NCBI RefSeq assembly: GCF_918697865.1
Contig: NZ_CAKKMV010000025.1
Coordinates: forward strand, 1-55,625
Reading direction: 5' to 3'
Source: Massilia sp. Bi118
GTDB lineage: Bacteria; Pseudomonadota; Gammaproteobacteria; Burkholderiales; Burkholderiaceae_D
Length of the DNA stretch: 55,625 nt
In this document: positions 17,329 to 25,698 of the stretch, in pieces
How the letters are laid out: each line of letters begins with the position of its first letter
How positions within the stretch are numbered: the first letter of the stretch is position 1
Notes under the pieces: generated by a model
Told to the model about the DNA's origin: nothing
Database searches by the model: none
What the model saw: only the letters and a program-made list of their open reading frames with translations
Translations under genes and position numbers: made by a program

Positions 17329-18036
17329 ATGAAAGCCGATTTGTTCCTGCGCCGTATGCAGTCCACCTTCCTGCCCGCTGCAGTGCTGTCTCTGCTGCTG
17401 GCCGCCTGCGGCACCAACCGTCCGGCCCCGCGCGAAGCGCCGCCGCCGCCGGTGAGCTCCGTGGCGCAAGCCGACCAGCAGCTGGCCGCGGTGGCGCGCG
17501 AACGCGCCGGTATCGAAGCCCGCTTTGCCGAGCGCGAACGGGTTTGCTACGACAAGTTCTTCGTCAACCGCTGCCTCGACGAAGCCAAGGAACGCCGCCG
17601 CAGCGCCCTGGCGGCCCAGCGCGCGATCGAGGTGCAGGCCGAGCGCTTCAAGCGCCAGGCCGTGGTCGACGAGCGCGACCGCAAGCTGGCCGAGGCCGAG
17701 AAGAAATACCGCGAGGAAGAGGCGGCCCTGGCAGCCCAGCCGCCGCAGCCGAGCCGGCCGGTAGAAGAAGCGCCGGCGCCGCGCGCACCGACCGTGCCGG
17801 GCCGCGTGGCCGAGCGCAATGCGAAACTGAAGGCGGCCCAGGCCAGGGAAGCGGCCGATGCGCCGAAGCGCGCCCAGAACGTGCGCGATTTCGAGCGCCG
17901 CAAGGCCGAAGTGGAAGAGCGCCAGCGCGACGTGGCGCGCAAGAAGGCGGAGCGCGCCGCGAAGTTGGCGAAGAAGGCCGAGGAAGAGGCGGCGAGGGCA
18001 GCGAAAGCGGCGAATCCGGCCCCGCCGGCACAATAA
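17329..18036 (+). CDS. Coiled-coil lipoprotein of unknown function
   Basis: A 235-residue predicted lipoprotein. The start at 17329 is preceded by AAAAGGAAAACAAG and gives a signal with lipobox LLAAC near residue 24. A conserved-looking Cys pair (RVCYDKFFVNRCLDEAKE) could form a disulfide. The remainder is highly charged, Ala/Glu/Arg/Lys-rich and predicted as long coiled coil, broken by a Pro-rich linker (QPPQPSRPVEEAPAPRAP). Such proteins are annotated as hypothetical in Burkholderiales. Location 32 bases after zapE suggests co-transcription. I can assign no function. Confidence 0.78.
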   Translation: MKADLFLRRMQSTFLPAAVLSLLLAACGTNRPAPREAPPPPVSSVAQADQQLAAVARERAGIEARFAERERVCYDKFFVNRCLDEAKERRRSALAAQRAIEVQAERFKRQAVVDERDRKLAEAEKKYREEEAALAAQPPQPSRPVEEAPAPRAPTVPGRVAERNAKLKAAQAREAADAPKRAQNVRDFERRKAEVEERQRDVARKKAERAAKLAKKAEEEAARAAKAANPAPPAQ

Positions 18037-18042
18037 TCGTAT

Positions 18043-18088
18043 GCGTGGGGTGATTGATGCCGGGGGCATCAATCACGTGCCCACGACG
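18043..18088. repeat. Hairpin repeat between convergent genes
   Basis: GTGATTGATGCC (18050-18061) and GGCATCAATCAC (18065-18076) form a perfect 12-bp stem with a 3-base loop, extended by GCGTGGG/GCCCACG flanks. There is no U-run. The 16-base AATCACGTGCCCACGA recurs downstream of hflC near 52244. It may act as a terminator for one or both convergent genes. Confidence 0.7.
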
Positions 18089-18092
18089 CGCA

Positions 18093-18896
18093 TCAAACCG
18101 CGCGCTTCAACTTCTGCACGGTGTAATTCCCCGCATCCTGCGGCGGCCGCACCAGCTTCAAGATCGCCATGGTGCAGTTCCCACCCTTGCCCTGCGAACG
18201 CTCGCCAGCCTTGTTGATCAGCATCTCCGATGCCTGGCGCGGCGTCGCCCGTGACGTGGCGGCGCCCAGTTCGGCATCGGTAAAGAAGTGCCACAGCCCG
18301 TCGGAGGCGAGAAGGAACACGTCGCCGGCGCCCAGGCCCGTGTGGTGGCCGATCGTGACGTAAGGGTCCTTGCGGCCATTGCCCAGCACATTCACCAGCA
18401 GCTTGGACTTGCGGTGGTTCTTCGCGGCTTCCGGCGGCAGGCGGTCGGTCGAGACCAGGTGCTCGACGTATTCAAGGTCGCCGGTGCGCGCCAGGCAGGC
18501 GCCGTTCTGGAAGTGGTAGAGGCGCGAGTCGCCCACGTGCGCCCACACGGCCTCGCCATGCGGCGAGAGCAGCAGGCCGACGAAGCTGGCGTGGGCATCG
18601 AGCTTGGTCGTCACCGCGTTCATCTTGATGACCATGTGCGTCTCCTGCACGATGTCGCGCAGCAGTTGCTCCAGGCGCTCGACGTCCGGATGGTCGCCGG
18701 GCTTGAACAGGTCGAACACCTGCTTGGCCGTGTGCAGGACCTGCTCCGAGGCCGCCGCGCCGGCGATGCCGTCGGACAGGACCGCCAGCACATAGCCGGG
18801 AGCGCGCGCCCCCGTCATCAATGCGACCCGGTCGTTCTGCTGCGGGCGGTTGCCGATGTGCTGCGCGGTTCCCGCTTCTAACTTGTATGAACTCAT
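18093..18896 (-). CDS. PP2C-family serine/threonine phosphatase
   Basis: A 267-residue PPM/PP2C-like protein, predicted to remove phosphate from Ser/Thr using two metal ions. Motifs seen: NRPQQNDRVAL (Asp22), LSDGIAG (Asp42-Gly43), AHVGDSRLYHF (122 onward) and LLASDGLWHFF. The last metal-binding motif, normally DN or DD before a hydrophobic strand, here reads GGNCTMAILKL, so the Asp is replaced by Gly near residue 239 and activity may be altered. No kinase partner is adjacent. It converges on the coiled-coil lipoprotein gene and diverges from the DUF465 gene. Confidence 0.87.
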   Translation of the reverse strand: MSSYKLEAGTAQHIGNRPQQNDRVALMTGARAPGYVLAVLSDGIAGAAASEQVLHTAKQVFDLFKPGDHPDVERLEQLLRDIVQETHMVIKMNAVTTKLDAHASFVGLLLSPHGEAVWAHVGDSRLYHFQNGACLARTGDLEYVEHLVSTDRLPPEAAKNHRKSKLLVNVLGNGRKDPYVTIGHHTGLGAGDVFLLASDGLWHFFTDAELGAATSRATPRQASEMLINKAGERSQGKGGNCTMAILKLVRPPQDAGNYTVQKLKRAV

Positions 18897-19051
18897 AAAC
18901 GTGGCTTTCCGATACCGGCTTGCCGAACTTTGTTGGCGGCAACGTCGGCGTAGATTAAACTATGCACTGGTTTGTACTACAGTTGCAAGCCGTAACGAAG
19001 AATCGCGTCCTCCCACCCCCAGCAACAGCTCTTAAGTTCGGAAATGCCAAC

Positions 19052-19252
19052 ATGATCGACGTCCAGGAGATCCACCGCCGTATTGTTGAACTCGACGTGG
19101 AACACCGCGACCTCGACGCTGTCATCGACATGCTGACGCGGGACGGCCATTCCGACCAGTTACAGCTGCGCCGTCTGAAGAAGCGCAAGCTGCAGCTGAA
19201 GGACCACATCACTTTGCTGAAAATGCAGTTGGTGCCGGACGTGCCAGCGTAA
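19052..19252 (+). CDS. YdcH/DUF465 family small protein
   Basis: A 66-residue protein, MIDVQEIHRRIVELDVEHRD onward, predicted as two long helices with the DUF465 pattern of H/R-x-L-x-x-x-H-x-x-L and a Lys-rich second helix (LRRLKKRKLQLKDHI). The longer frame from 18962 lacks family similarity, so I use the inner ATG. Function of the family is unknown. It lies 31 bases before the helicase gene and may be co-transcribed with it. Confidence 0.8.
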   Translation: MIDVQEIHRRIVELDVEHRDLDAVIDMLTRDGHSDQLQLRRLKKRKLQLKDHITLLKMQLVPDVPA

Positions 19253-19283
19253 GCTGTCAGTCTTTCACCGCCAGATTCCTATT

Positions 19284-21383
19284 TTGACCGATCACCTGCC
19301 CCTGTCCGGCCTTGCCGGCGAGCCCGTTCCTGCGAACACTGCCGACAAGGCCGATGCCGCCGCGCCCGACGCGGCCGAATCCGCTGCGCCGGGTAAATAC
19401 GATGCCGAAGTCGACCGCATCTTCGGCGCCGGCGGCCCGCTCGCGCCCGCCGTCGGCAGCTTCAAGCCGCGCCAGTCGCAAACCGAGATGGCCAAGGCGA
19501 TCGCCGACGCCATAAGCAACCAGGGCACGCTCATCGCCGAGGCCGGCACCGGCACGGGCAAGACCTTCGCGTATCTCGTTCCGGCGCTGCTGTGGGGCGG
19601 CAAGACCATCATCTCCACCGGCACCAAGAACCTGCAGGACCAGCTGTTCTCGCGCGACATTCCGAACGTGCGCCAGGCGCTGCGCGCGCCGGTCTCGGTG
19701 GCGCTGCTGAAAGGCCGCGCCAACTACGTCTGCCATTACAACCTGGAACGTACGCTGCAGAACGGGCGCCTGACCTCGCGCGACGACGTCGGCCACCTGC
19801 GCGAAATCTCCCGCTTCATCAAGATGAGCAACTCGGGCGACAAGGCCGAGCTGGCGAAAGTTCCCGAAACCGCATCCGTGTGGAACCTGGTGACCTCGAC
19901 CCGCGAAAACTGCGTGGGCCAGGAATGCCAGTACTACCAGGACTGCTTCGTGATGAAGGCGCGCCGCGAGGCCCAGCAGGCCGACGTGGTCGTGGTCAAC
20001 CACCACCTGTTCTTTGCCGACGTCGCCCTGAAGGAGGGCGGCATGGCCGAGCTGCTGCCGTCTGCCAACACCATCGTCTTCGACGAGGCGCACCAGCTGC
20101 CGGAAGTGGCGACCCTGTTCTTCGGCACCACGGTCTCGACCTCGCAGGTGCTGGAGCTGTGCCGCGACGTGCTGGCCGAAGGCCTGGCGCATGCGCGCGG
20201 CGGCCCGGACTGGGCCAAGGTGGTGATGGTGGTCGAGAAGGCCGCGCGCGACCTGCGCCTGACCTTCCCGGAAGGCGGCACCCGCCTGTCGCTGCCGCAG
20301 ATTCCGCCGAGCTCGGACTTCTTCCCGGCGCTGGAAAAGCTGAAGGAAGAACTCGAGGGCATGGTCGACGTGCTGGAAGAGAACGCCGAGCGCGCCGAGA
20401 CCCTGGAGCAGTGCCGCGTGCGCGCGGTGGAACTGCTGGAAAACTTCAAGGACTGGAAGCAGGCGCCGGTCAAGAAGGACCCGAAGGAGAAGGATTACAG
20501 CCAGTTCGCCGGCGCCGATGCGGTGCTGTGGGTCGAGGCCTTTTCGTCCTCGCTGCAGCTGCACAAGACCCCGCTGTCGATCGCGCCGATCTTTGCGGGC
20601 CAGCGCGCCGGCACGCCGCGCAGCTGGATCTTCACCTCGGCGACGCTGGCGGTGAAGAGCGACTTCAAGCACTTCACGTCGCAGATGGGCATGACCGGCG
20701 AGCCGGCGCGCACCTGGCCCAGCCCCTTCGATTACCAGGAGCAGGGCATCCTTTACGTGCCGACCGGCCTGCCGGAACCGAACACGATGGGCTATACGGA
20801 CGCCGTGGTCGACGCGGCGCTGCCGGTCATCGAAGCGGCGGGCGGGCGCACCTTCTTCCTGTGCACCACGATCCGCGCGGTGAACCGCGTGGCCGAGCGC
20901 CTGCGCGAAGAGTTCGCGGCGCGCGGCCTGGAATTCCCACTGTTCGTGCAGGGCGAGCGCGGCCGCACCGAGCTGCTGGACTCCTTCCGCACCGCCGGCA
21001 ACGCCGTGCTGGTGGGCAGCCAGAGCTTCTGGGAAGGCGTGGACGTGCGCGGCGAGGCGCTGTCCCTGGTCATCATCGACAAGCTGCCTTTCGCCCCGCC
21101 GGACGATCCGGTGCTGGCGGCGCGCATCGAAGTGATGGAAAAGAAGGGCATGAACGGCTTCGTGCACCACACGCTGCCGGAAGCGATCATCAACCTGAAG
21201 CAGGGCGCCGGCCGCCTGATCCGCGACGTCGACGACCGCGGCGTGCTGATGCTGTGCGACCCGCGCGTGATCAGCAAGCCTTATGGGCGCCGCATCTGGC
21301 AGAGCCTGCCGCCGTTTAGGCGTACGCGGGTGCAGGCGGACGTCATCGATTTTTACAAGCAGAAGCCGGAACCGGACGCATAA
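19284..21383 (+). CDS. ATP-dependent DNA helicase, DinG/YoaA type
   Basis: A 699-residue superfamily-2 iron-sulfur helicase (XPD-like, 5'-3'), probably active in DNA repair and replication-conflict resolution. Walker A is EAGTGTGKT (residues 86-94). Four cluster-binding Cys are at 150, 210, 215 and 221 (NYVCHY, ENCVGQECQYYQDC). The helicase box II is VFDEAHQLPE, and motif VI is LKQGAGRLIRD. The start is TTG at 19284. No ATG fits before the conserved region, but the first 40 residues are low in similarity and the true start could be slightly later. YoaA rather than DinG is favoured by the overall pattern; the two cannot be separated firmly here. Confidence 0.9.
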   Translation: MTDHLPLSGLAGEPVPANTADKADAAAPDAAESAAPGKYDAEVDRIFGAGGPLAPAVGSFKPRQSQTEMAKAIADAISNQGTLIAEAGTGTGKTFAYLVPALLWGGKTIISTGTKNLQDQLFSRDIPNVRQALRAPVSVALLKGRANYVCHYNLERTLQNGRLTSRDDVGHLREISRFIKMSNSGDKAELAKVPETASVWNLVTSTRENCVGQECQYYQDCFVMKARREAQQADVVVVNHHLFFADVALKEGGMAELLPSANTIVFDEAHQLPEVATLFFGTTVSTSQVLELCRDVLAEGLAHARGGPDWAKVVMVVEKAARDLRLTFPEGGTRLSLPQIPPSSDFFPALEKLKEELEGMVDVLEENAERAETLEQCRVRAVELLENFKDWKQAPVKKDPKEKDYSQFAGADAVLWVEAFSSSLQLHKTPLSIAPIFAGQRAGTPRSWIFTSATLAVKSDFKHFTSQMGMTGEPARTWPSPFDYQEQGILYVPTGLPEPNTMGYTDAVVDAALPVIEAAGGRTFFLCTTIRAVNRVAERLREEFAARGLEFPLFVQGERGRTELLDSFRTAGNAVLVGSQSFWEGVDVRGEALSLVIIDKLPFAPPDDPVLAARIEVMEKKGMNGFVHHTLPEAIINLKQGAGRLIRDVDDRGVLMLCDPRVISKPYGRRIWQSLPPFRRTRVQADVIDFYKQKPEPDA

Positions 21384-21385
21384 CC

Positions 21386-21416
21386 CGTCGTCCCCGCGCA
21401 GGCGGGGATCCAAGTT
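21386..21416 (+). repeat. REP-like palindrome, single copy
   Basis: CGTCGTCCCCGCGCAGGCGG and the following GGATCCAAGTT lie three bases after the helicase stop, between convergent genes. The stem may double as a terminator. Confidence 0.85.
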
Positions 21417-21426
21417 AACGCACGGA

Positions 21427-22116
21427 TCAAAACAGCGATCCCGTTTCCGGCACCACCGCTTTTTTCGCCCGCGGCGGCGCCGGCGCCGCCCAAGCCTTCA
21501 TCCGCTCGGCCGGATAATGCCGCAGGAAGCTGCGCGCCAGTTCCGGGTCGCGGCAGGCCAGCCAGGCATCGACGTCTTCCGGCGGCAACACCACCAGCGC
21601 GCGCTTCTCGTCGCCCGGCTTGTGGAAGCGCTTCATCAGCGGATGCTCGTCGGCGTTGATGGTGATCTGGGTGAAGGAGGTGCCGACCTTCCCGTCCGCC
21701 TCTTTCCACTCGCGCCACAGACCCGCCACGAAGAAGGGCGCTTCATCCTCCATGCCGATGCCGAAGCGCTCGGCTTTCCCGCTCTCGTAATTCGGTTCGT
21801 AGAAGCAGGTCATCGGCACCGCGCACAGCTGCGTGCGATGCCAGGCCGGCGCAAACGAGCGCTTCTCGCCGATCGACTCGGCGCGCGCATTCATCGTGTC
21901 GAAGACCTTCACGCCGGCCGGGATGTGGCGGCGCGGGACCATGCCGTAGCTGGCCAGGCTCAGCATGCGCTGGTTATCGGCGTCCGTGCGCACGATGGGC
22001 GCCAGGTAGTCTTTCCAGGTTTCCGTCGGCCAGTCCCAGTCGCGATAAAGGTCGACCAGGGTGCCGAGGACCATGTCCAGCTGCTCGGGAAGGGGAGGGC
22101 GGTAATTGACGCACAT
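21427..22116 (-). CDS. SOS response-associated peptidase (SRAP, YedK/HMCES family)
   Basis: A 229-residue SRAP protein, which forms a protective thiazolidine crosslink with abasic sites in single-stranded DNA. The start is fixed by the need for Cys2: MCVNYRPPLP at 22116. The frame can be extended to 22215, but that would place the catalytic Cys internally. Other family motifs are DTMNARAESI, the TCFYEP acid motif (usually FYEW) and TINADEHPLMKRFHK with the active-site His. The neighbouring gene is a DNA-repair helicase, convergently transcribed. Confidence 0.92.
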   Translation of the reverse strand: MCVNYRPPLPEQLDMVLGTLVDLYRDWDWPTETWKDYLAPIVRTDADNQRMLSLASYGMVPRRHIPAGVKVFDTMNARAESIGEKRSFAPAWHRTQLCAVPMTCFYEPNYESGKAERFGIGMEDEAPFFVAGLWREWKEADGKVGTSFTQITINADEHPLMKRFHKPGDEKRALVVLPPEDVDAWLACRDPELARSFLRHYPAERMKAWAAPAPPRAKKAVVPETGSLF

Positions 22117-22217
22117 GGCGTCATCATAGCAGGCGGCGGTTCCCGCGGAAAAAGTGTTAGGCAAGCACAAGCGCATCGGGTATCTTGTCTGGATTGCATG
22201 CCAAGGAGTAATCATCG

Positions 22218-23699
22218 ATGAACGAGTTGGTCAACGCCATTAACGGCTACGTCTGGAGTCCGGCCCTGATTGCGCTCTGCCTGGGCGCCGGACTGTATTT
22301 TTCGATCCGGTCGCGCTTCCTGCAGGTGCGCCACATGCGCGAGATGACGCGGCTGATGATGGAGGGTAAGAGCTCCGACCAGGGCGTGTCGTCCTTCCAG
22401 GCGCTGGCGATGACGCTGGCGGGGCGTGTCGGCACCGGCAACATCGCCGGCGTGGCCACCGCGATCACCTTCGGCGGTCCGGGCGCCGTGTTCTGGATGT
22501 GGGCGGTCGCCTTCCTCGGCGCCAGCTCGGCCTTCGTCGAATCGACCCTGGGCCAGGTCTACAAGGAGCAGATCAACCGCGAATACCGCGGCGGACCGGC
22601 CTTCTACATCGAAAAGGGCCTGGGCGTGAAATGGTATGCCTGGCTGTTCGCGGCCGTCACCGTGCTCGCTACCGGCGTGCTGCTGCCGGGCGTGCAGGCG
22701 AATTCGATCGCCGAGGGCCTGAAGACCGCCCTCGGCATCGACCCGAACGTCACCGCCGCCGCGCTGGCCATCGTGCTGGGCTTCATCATCTTCGGCGGCG
22801 TCAAGCGGATCGCCAGCTTTGCCGAAGTCGTCGTGCCCTTCATGGCGCTGGCCTACATCATCGTGGCGGTCGTCATCATCTTCCTGAACATCGGCCAGCT
22901 GCCGCACGTCGTCAAACTGATCTTCAGCTCGGCCTTCGGCATGGAACCGGCCTTCGGCGCCATCCTCGGCATGGCGATCCAGTGGGGCGTCAAGCGCGGC
23001 GTGTACTCGAACGAAGCGGGGCAGGGCACCGGCCCGCACGCCTCGTCGGCGGCGGAAGTAAGCCATCCGGCCAAGCAGGGCCTGGTGCAGGGCTTCTCGG
23101 TCTACATCGACACCCTGTTCGTGTGCTCGGCAACCGCCTTCATGCTGCTCATTACCGGGCAGTACAACGTCGAGCGCGCCGACGGCAGCCACATCTACCA
23201 GGGCGTGCAGAACGTGGCGGCCGGCCCGGGCTACGTGCAGACGGCGCTGGAGAACGTGCTGCCGGGCTTTGGTTCGATCTTCGTCGCGCTGGCCCTGCTG
23301 TTCTTCGCCTTCACCACCATCGTCGCCTACTACTACATCGCCGAAACCAATATCGCCTACCTCAACCGTCACACACCGCGGCCGTGGATGAACTTCCTGC
23401 TGAAGCTGGCGATCATCGCGGCGACCGTGTACGGCACCGTGAAGACGGCCGAGGCGGCGTGGGGGCTGGGCGACCTGGGCGTGGGCCTGATGGCCTGGCT
23501 GAACATCGTCGCCATTCTGCTGATGCGCAACACGGCCTTCAAGTGCCTGCGCGACTACGAGGCGCAGAAGGCGCTCGGGAAGGATCCGGAATTCGATCCG
23601 GTGGCGCTGGGCATCAGCAATGCCCACTACTGGGAAAAGCGCGCGGCCGAACGGCGCGCCGGCGAAGCCCCGGCCCGCGAGACCACGCCGGCGGCCTGA
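22218..23699 (+). CDS. Alanine/glycine:cation symporter (AGCS family)
   Basis: A 493-residue polytopic inner-membrane transporter predicted to take up alanine or glycine with Na+ or H+. It has about ten to eleven hydrophobic helices and the family motifs LAGRVGTGNIAGVATAI, GGPGAVFWMW and YSNEAGQGTGPHASSAAEV. AAGGAG lies 8 bases before the ATG. It is probably a single-gene unit. The exact substrate and coupling ion are not determined by the sequence. Confidence 0.94.
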   Translation: MNELVNAINGYVWSPALIALCLGAGLYFSIRSRFLQVRHMREMTRLMMEGKSSDQGVSSFQALAMTLAGRVGTGNIAGVATAITFGGPGAVFWMWAVAFLGASSAFVESTLGQVYKEQINREYRGGPAFYIEKGLGVKWYAWLFAAVTVLATGVLLPGVQANSIAEGLKTALGIDPNVTAAALAIVLGFIIFGGVKRIASFAEVVVPFMALAYIIVAVVIIFLNIGQLPHVVKLIFSSAFGMEPAFGAILGMAIQWGVKRGVYSNEAGQGTGPHASSAAEVSHPAKQGLVQGFSVYIDTLFVCSATAFMLLITGQYNVERADGSHIYQGVQNVAAGPGYVQTALENVLPGFGSIFVALALLFFAFTTIVAYYYIAETNIAYLNRHTPRPWMNFLLKLAIIAATVYGTVKTAEAAWGLGDLGVGLMAWLNIVAILLMRNTAFKCLRDYEAQKALGKDPEFDPVALGISNAHYWEKRAAERRAGEAPARETTPAA

Positions 23700-23704
23700 G
23701 GGGC

Positions 23705-23953
23705 CTAGGCCTTCAGCGTGCGGACGTGGGCCAGCACCTCGTCCGCATGGCCTTCGCCCACCAGCTGGGCCGGCGTCCTGCCGTCCAGCGCGGCCAGCGG
23801 CGCCTCCATCCAGTTGCTCGCCGCATCGTCGTTCCCGAGCACGGCGCGCACGGCGTGCATGACGGTGTAATAGGCCTGGGCCTTGCGCGACTGCTGCTCG
23901 AAGCGGGCGCGCAGGGCGGCCAGGCCGTCCGGATTCAATTGCTCCTCACTCAT
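23705..23953 (-). CDS. Orphan DUF2384 (MbcA/ParS/Xre-like) antitoxin-type protein
   Basis: An 82-residue protein. Its C-terminal half fits the toxin-binding domain of Xre/MbcA/ParS antitoxins: VLGNDDAASNWMEAPLAALDG, then RTPAQLVGEGHADEVLAHV. It lacks the N-terminal HTH of Xre forms. The start overlaps the upstream oxidoreductase stop by ATGA, so the two are co-translated. No RES-domain toxin is visible nearby. It could be a remnant, a trans-acting antitoxin, or a domain re-used in another role. Confidence 0.7.
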   Translation of the reverse strand: MSEEQLNPDGLAALRARFEQQSRKAQAYYTVMHAVRAVLGNDDAASNWMEAPLAALDGRTPAQLVGEGHADEVLAHVRTLKA

Positions 23954-24936
23954 GCCGTCTCTCCCGGTACGATGACGACCTTGCCCGTCACCTTGCGCTC
24001 GGCCATGTCGTTCAGCGCCTGCGCCGTATCCTGCAAGGCATAGCGCCGCGACACCAGTGGCCGCAGCTTGCCTTCCGCCATCCAGCCCAGCATCTGGCGC
24101 ATCGCCGCCAGGTTGGCCTTCGGCTCGCGGCGCACGAAGTCGCCCCAGAACACGCCGACCACCGAGGCGCCTTTCAGCAGCATCAGGTTCCACGGCAGCC
24201 TGGGGATCTCGCCGTTGGCGAAGCCGACCACCAGGTGCCGTCCGCGCCAGGCGATAGCCCGCAGCGCCGGCTCGCTGTAGACGCCGCCGACCGGGTCGTA
24301 GATCACGTCCGGGCCGCGGCCGTCGGTGGCCGCCTTGAGCGCCTCGCGCAGGTCTTCCTTCGTGTAGTCGACCAGGACGTCGGCGCCATGGGCCTTGCAC
24401 ACCGCCAGCTTCTCGGGGCTGGATGCGGCCGCGATCACACGCGCGCCGAGGGCCTTGCCGATCTCGATGGCCGCCAGGCCGACGCCGCCGGCCGCGCCCA
24501 GCACCAGCATGGTCTCGCCGGGCTGCAGGGCGCCGCGGTCGACGATGGCGTGGTGCGAGGTGCCGTAGGTGAGGGTGATGGCGGCGGCGACCTCGAAGCC
24601 CATCCCGGGCGGGATCGGCATCAGCGCTTCGGCCGGCGCCAGCGCCTGCTCGGCGAAGGCGCCGGTGCGGGTGAAGCCGATCACGCGGTCGCCGGCCTTG
24701 AAGCCGGTGACGCCGTCGCCCACCGCGCGCACGATGCCGGCGAACTCGTTGCCCGGCGTGAAGGGCAGCTCGGGCTTCACCTGGTACTTGCCCTGCACGG
24801 TCAGCACGTCCGGGAAATTGACCCCGGCCGCCTTCACGTCGACCACCGCCTGGCCGGCAGCCGGGATCAGGTCCGCGACGTTTTCCACGACTAAATTGTC
24901 CGGTGGCCCCCAGGCCTTGCATACGACGGCTTTCAT
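23950..24936 (-). CDS. NADPH:quinone oxidoreductase-like MDR protein
   Basis: A 328-residue medium-chain dehydrogenase/reductase without structural-zinc cysteines, closest to the quinone oxidoreductase (QOR) group. The N-terminal GroES-like fold has AAGVNFPDVLTVQGKYQ and PFTPGNEFAGIV. The Rossmann fold has VLGAAGGVGLAAIEIGKALG, with an NADPH-type loop (AAASSPEKL). AGAAGGAGAA precedes the ATG. It forms a two-gene unit with the DUF2384 protein. The substrate is likely a quinone or an enone; assignment beyond the family is not supported. Confidence 0.9.
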   Translation of the reverse strand: MKAVVCKAWGPPDNLVVENVADLIPAAGQAVVDVKAAGVNFPDVLTVQGKYQVKPELPFTPGNEFAGIVRAVGDGVTGFKAGDRVIGFTRTGAFAEQALAPAEALMPIPPGMGFEVAAAITLTYGTSHHAIVDRGALQPGETMLVLGAAGGVGLAAIEIGKALGARVIAAASSPEKLAVCKAHGADVLVDYTKEDLREALKAATDGRGPDVIYDPVGGVYSEPALRAIAWRGRHLVVGFANGEIPRLPWNLMLLKGASVVGVFWGDFVRREPKANLAAMRQMLGWMAEGKLRPLVSRRYALQDTAQALNDMAERKVTGKVVIVPGETA

Positions 24937-25081
24937 TTTTTCTCCTTCTGAAAGACGGGATTATGCCGCAAGGCAGTTCCGCCGAGTCCGGCAGGGTCGC
25001 TTGTGCTGCCACAACATGCATCATGCATGCGTTGGTAGAGTCAGCTGGTCCGCTGCCGGTGGCGGCGATATAGGGGGAGCG

Positions 25082-25690
25082 ATGGCGATCCGTTACGGCT
25101 GTTTCTTCAGCTATGCCCATGGGCGGCATGAGCTCATGCAGCGCTTCAAGGCCACCCTGGCCGACGCCCTGCGCTGCTACCTCGAGCCCTACTTCGACAA
25201 CGAGGACGAACTGTTCGTCGACGTTGAACAGCTCGGCGGCGGCGACGACCTCGATCACAAGATCGCGCGCGCGATGTGCGAGAGCGTCTGCATGATCCTG
25301 ATTTACACGCCCAAGTACGAAGCCCACGCCTACACGCGGCGCGAGTACGCGGCCATGCGCCAGCTGGAGCTGGAGCGCAGCAAGTGGTATGCGCTGCCCA
25401 GCCACCTGATCATCCCCGTGATCATGACCCAGCATCCGGACCAGCTGCCGCCGCAGATCACCGAGTCCAGCTTCTACGTCGATTTTTCCCGCTTCACGAT
25501 GGCGACCGCCGACCTGAAATCGAATCCCGAATTCCTGCCCGACATCGACAAGATGGTTAGGCGCATCGTCACGCATTACCAGTGCTTGAAAAAATACATG
25601 CCGCCGGGGCACGACTGCAACCAATTCGAGCTTCCCGCTGTCCCACCCCCATGGCGCGAAATAACGGATACCACCTTTCCCAAAAAATGA
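25082..25690 (+). CDS. TIR-domain protein
   Basis: A 202-residue protein that is essentially one TIR fold. The first strand and loop read CFFSYAHGRHELM (7-19). The BB-loop region is FVDVEQLGGGDDLDHKI (45-61), and strand D with helix D read SVCMILIYTPKYE followed by YTRREYAAM. Glu88 sits where TIR NAD-hydrolases keep their catalytic Glu, so enzymatic activity is possible. GGGGGAG precedes the ATG. The gene ends 8 bases before the KGGVGR-type ATPase start. TIR proteins of this type are known as effectors in bacterial conflict systems; a signalling-adaptor role is the alternative. Confidence 0.85.
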   Translation: MAIRYGCFFSYAHGRHELMQRFKATLADALRCYLEPYFDNEDELFVDVEQLGGGDDLDHKIARAMCESVCMILIYTPKYEAHAYTRREYAAMRQLELERSKWYALPSHLIIPVIMTQHPDQLPPQITESSFYVDFSRFTMATADLKSNPEFLPDIDKMVRRIVTHYQCLKKYMPPGHDCNQFELPAVPPPWREITDTTFPKK

Positions 25691-25698
25691 GAGGCAAT

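Noticed and set aside
24937..25081. CATGCAT direct repeats near 25015-25030 as an attachment site
   Set aside because: The repeats are only seven bases, no integrase is near, and no matching copy flanks the cassette.
23705..25624. Long minus-strand frame joining the DUF2384 gene, the oxidoreductase region and the TIR gene
   Set aside because: It runs through in the frame of the DUF2384 protein only at its end; the oxidoreductase and TIR genes have proper motifs and starts in other frames.
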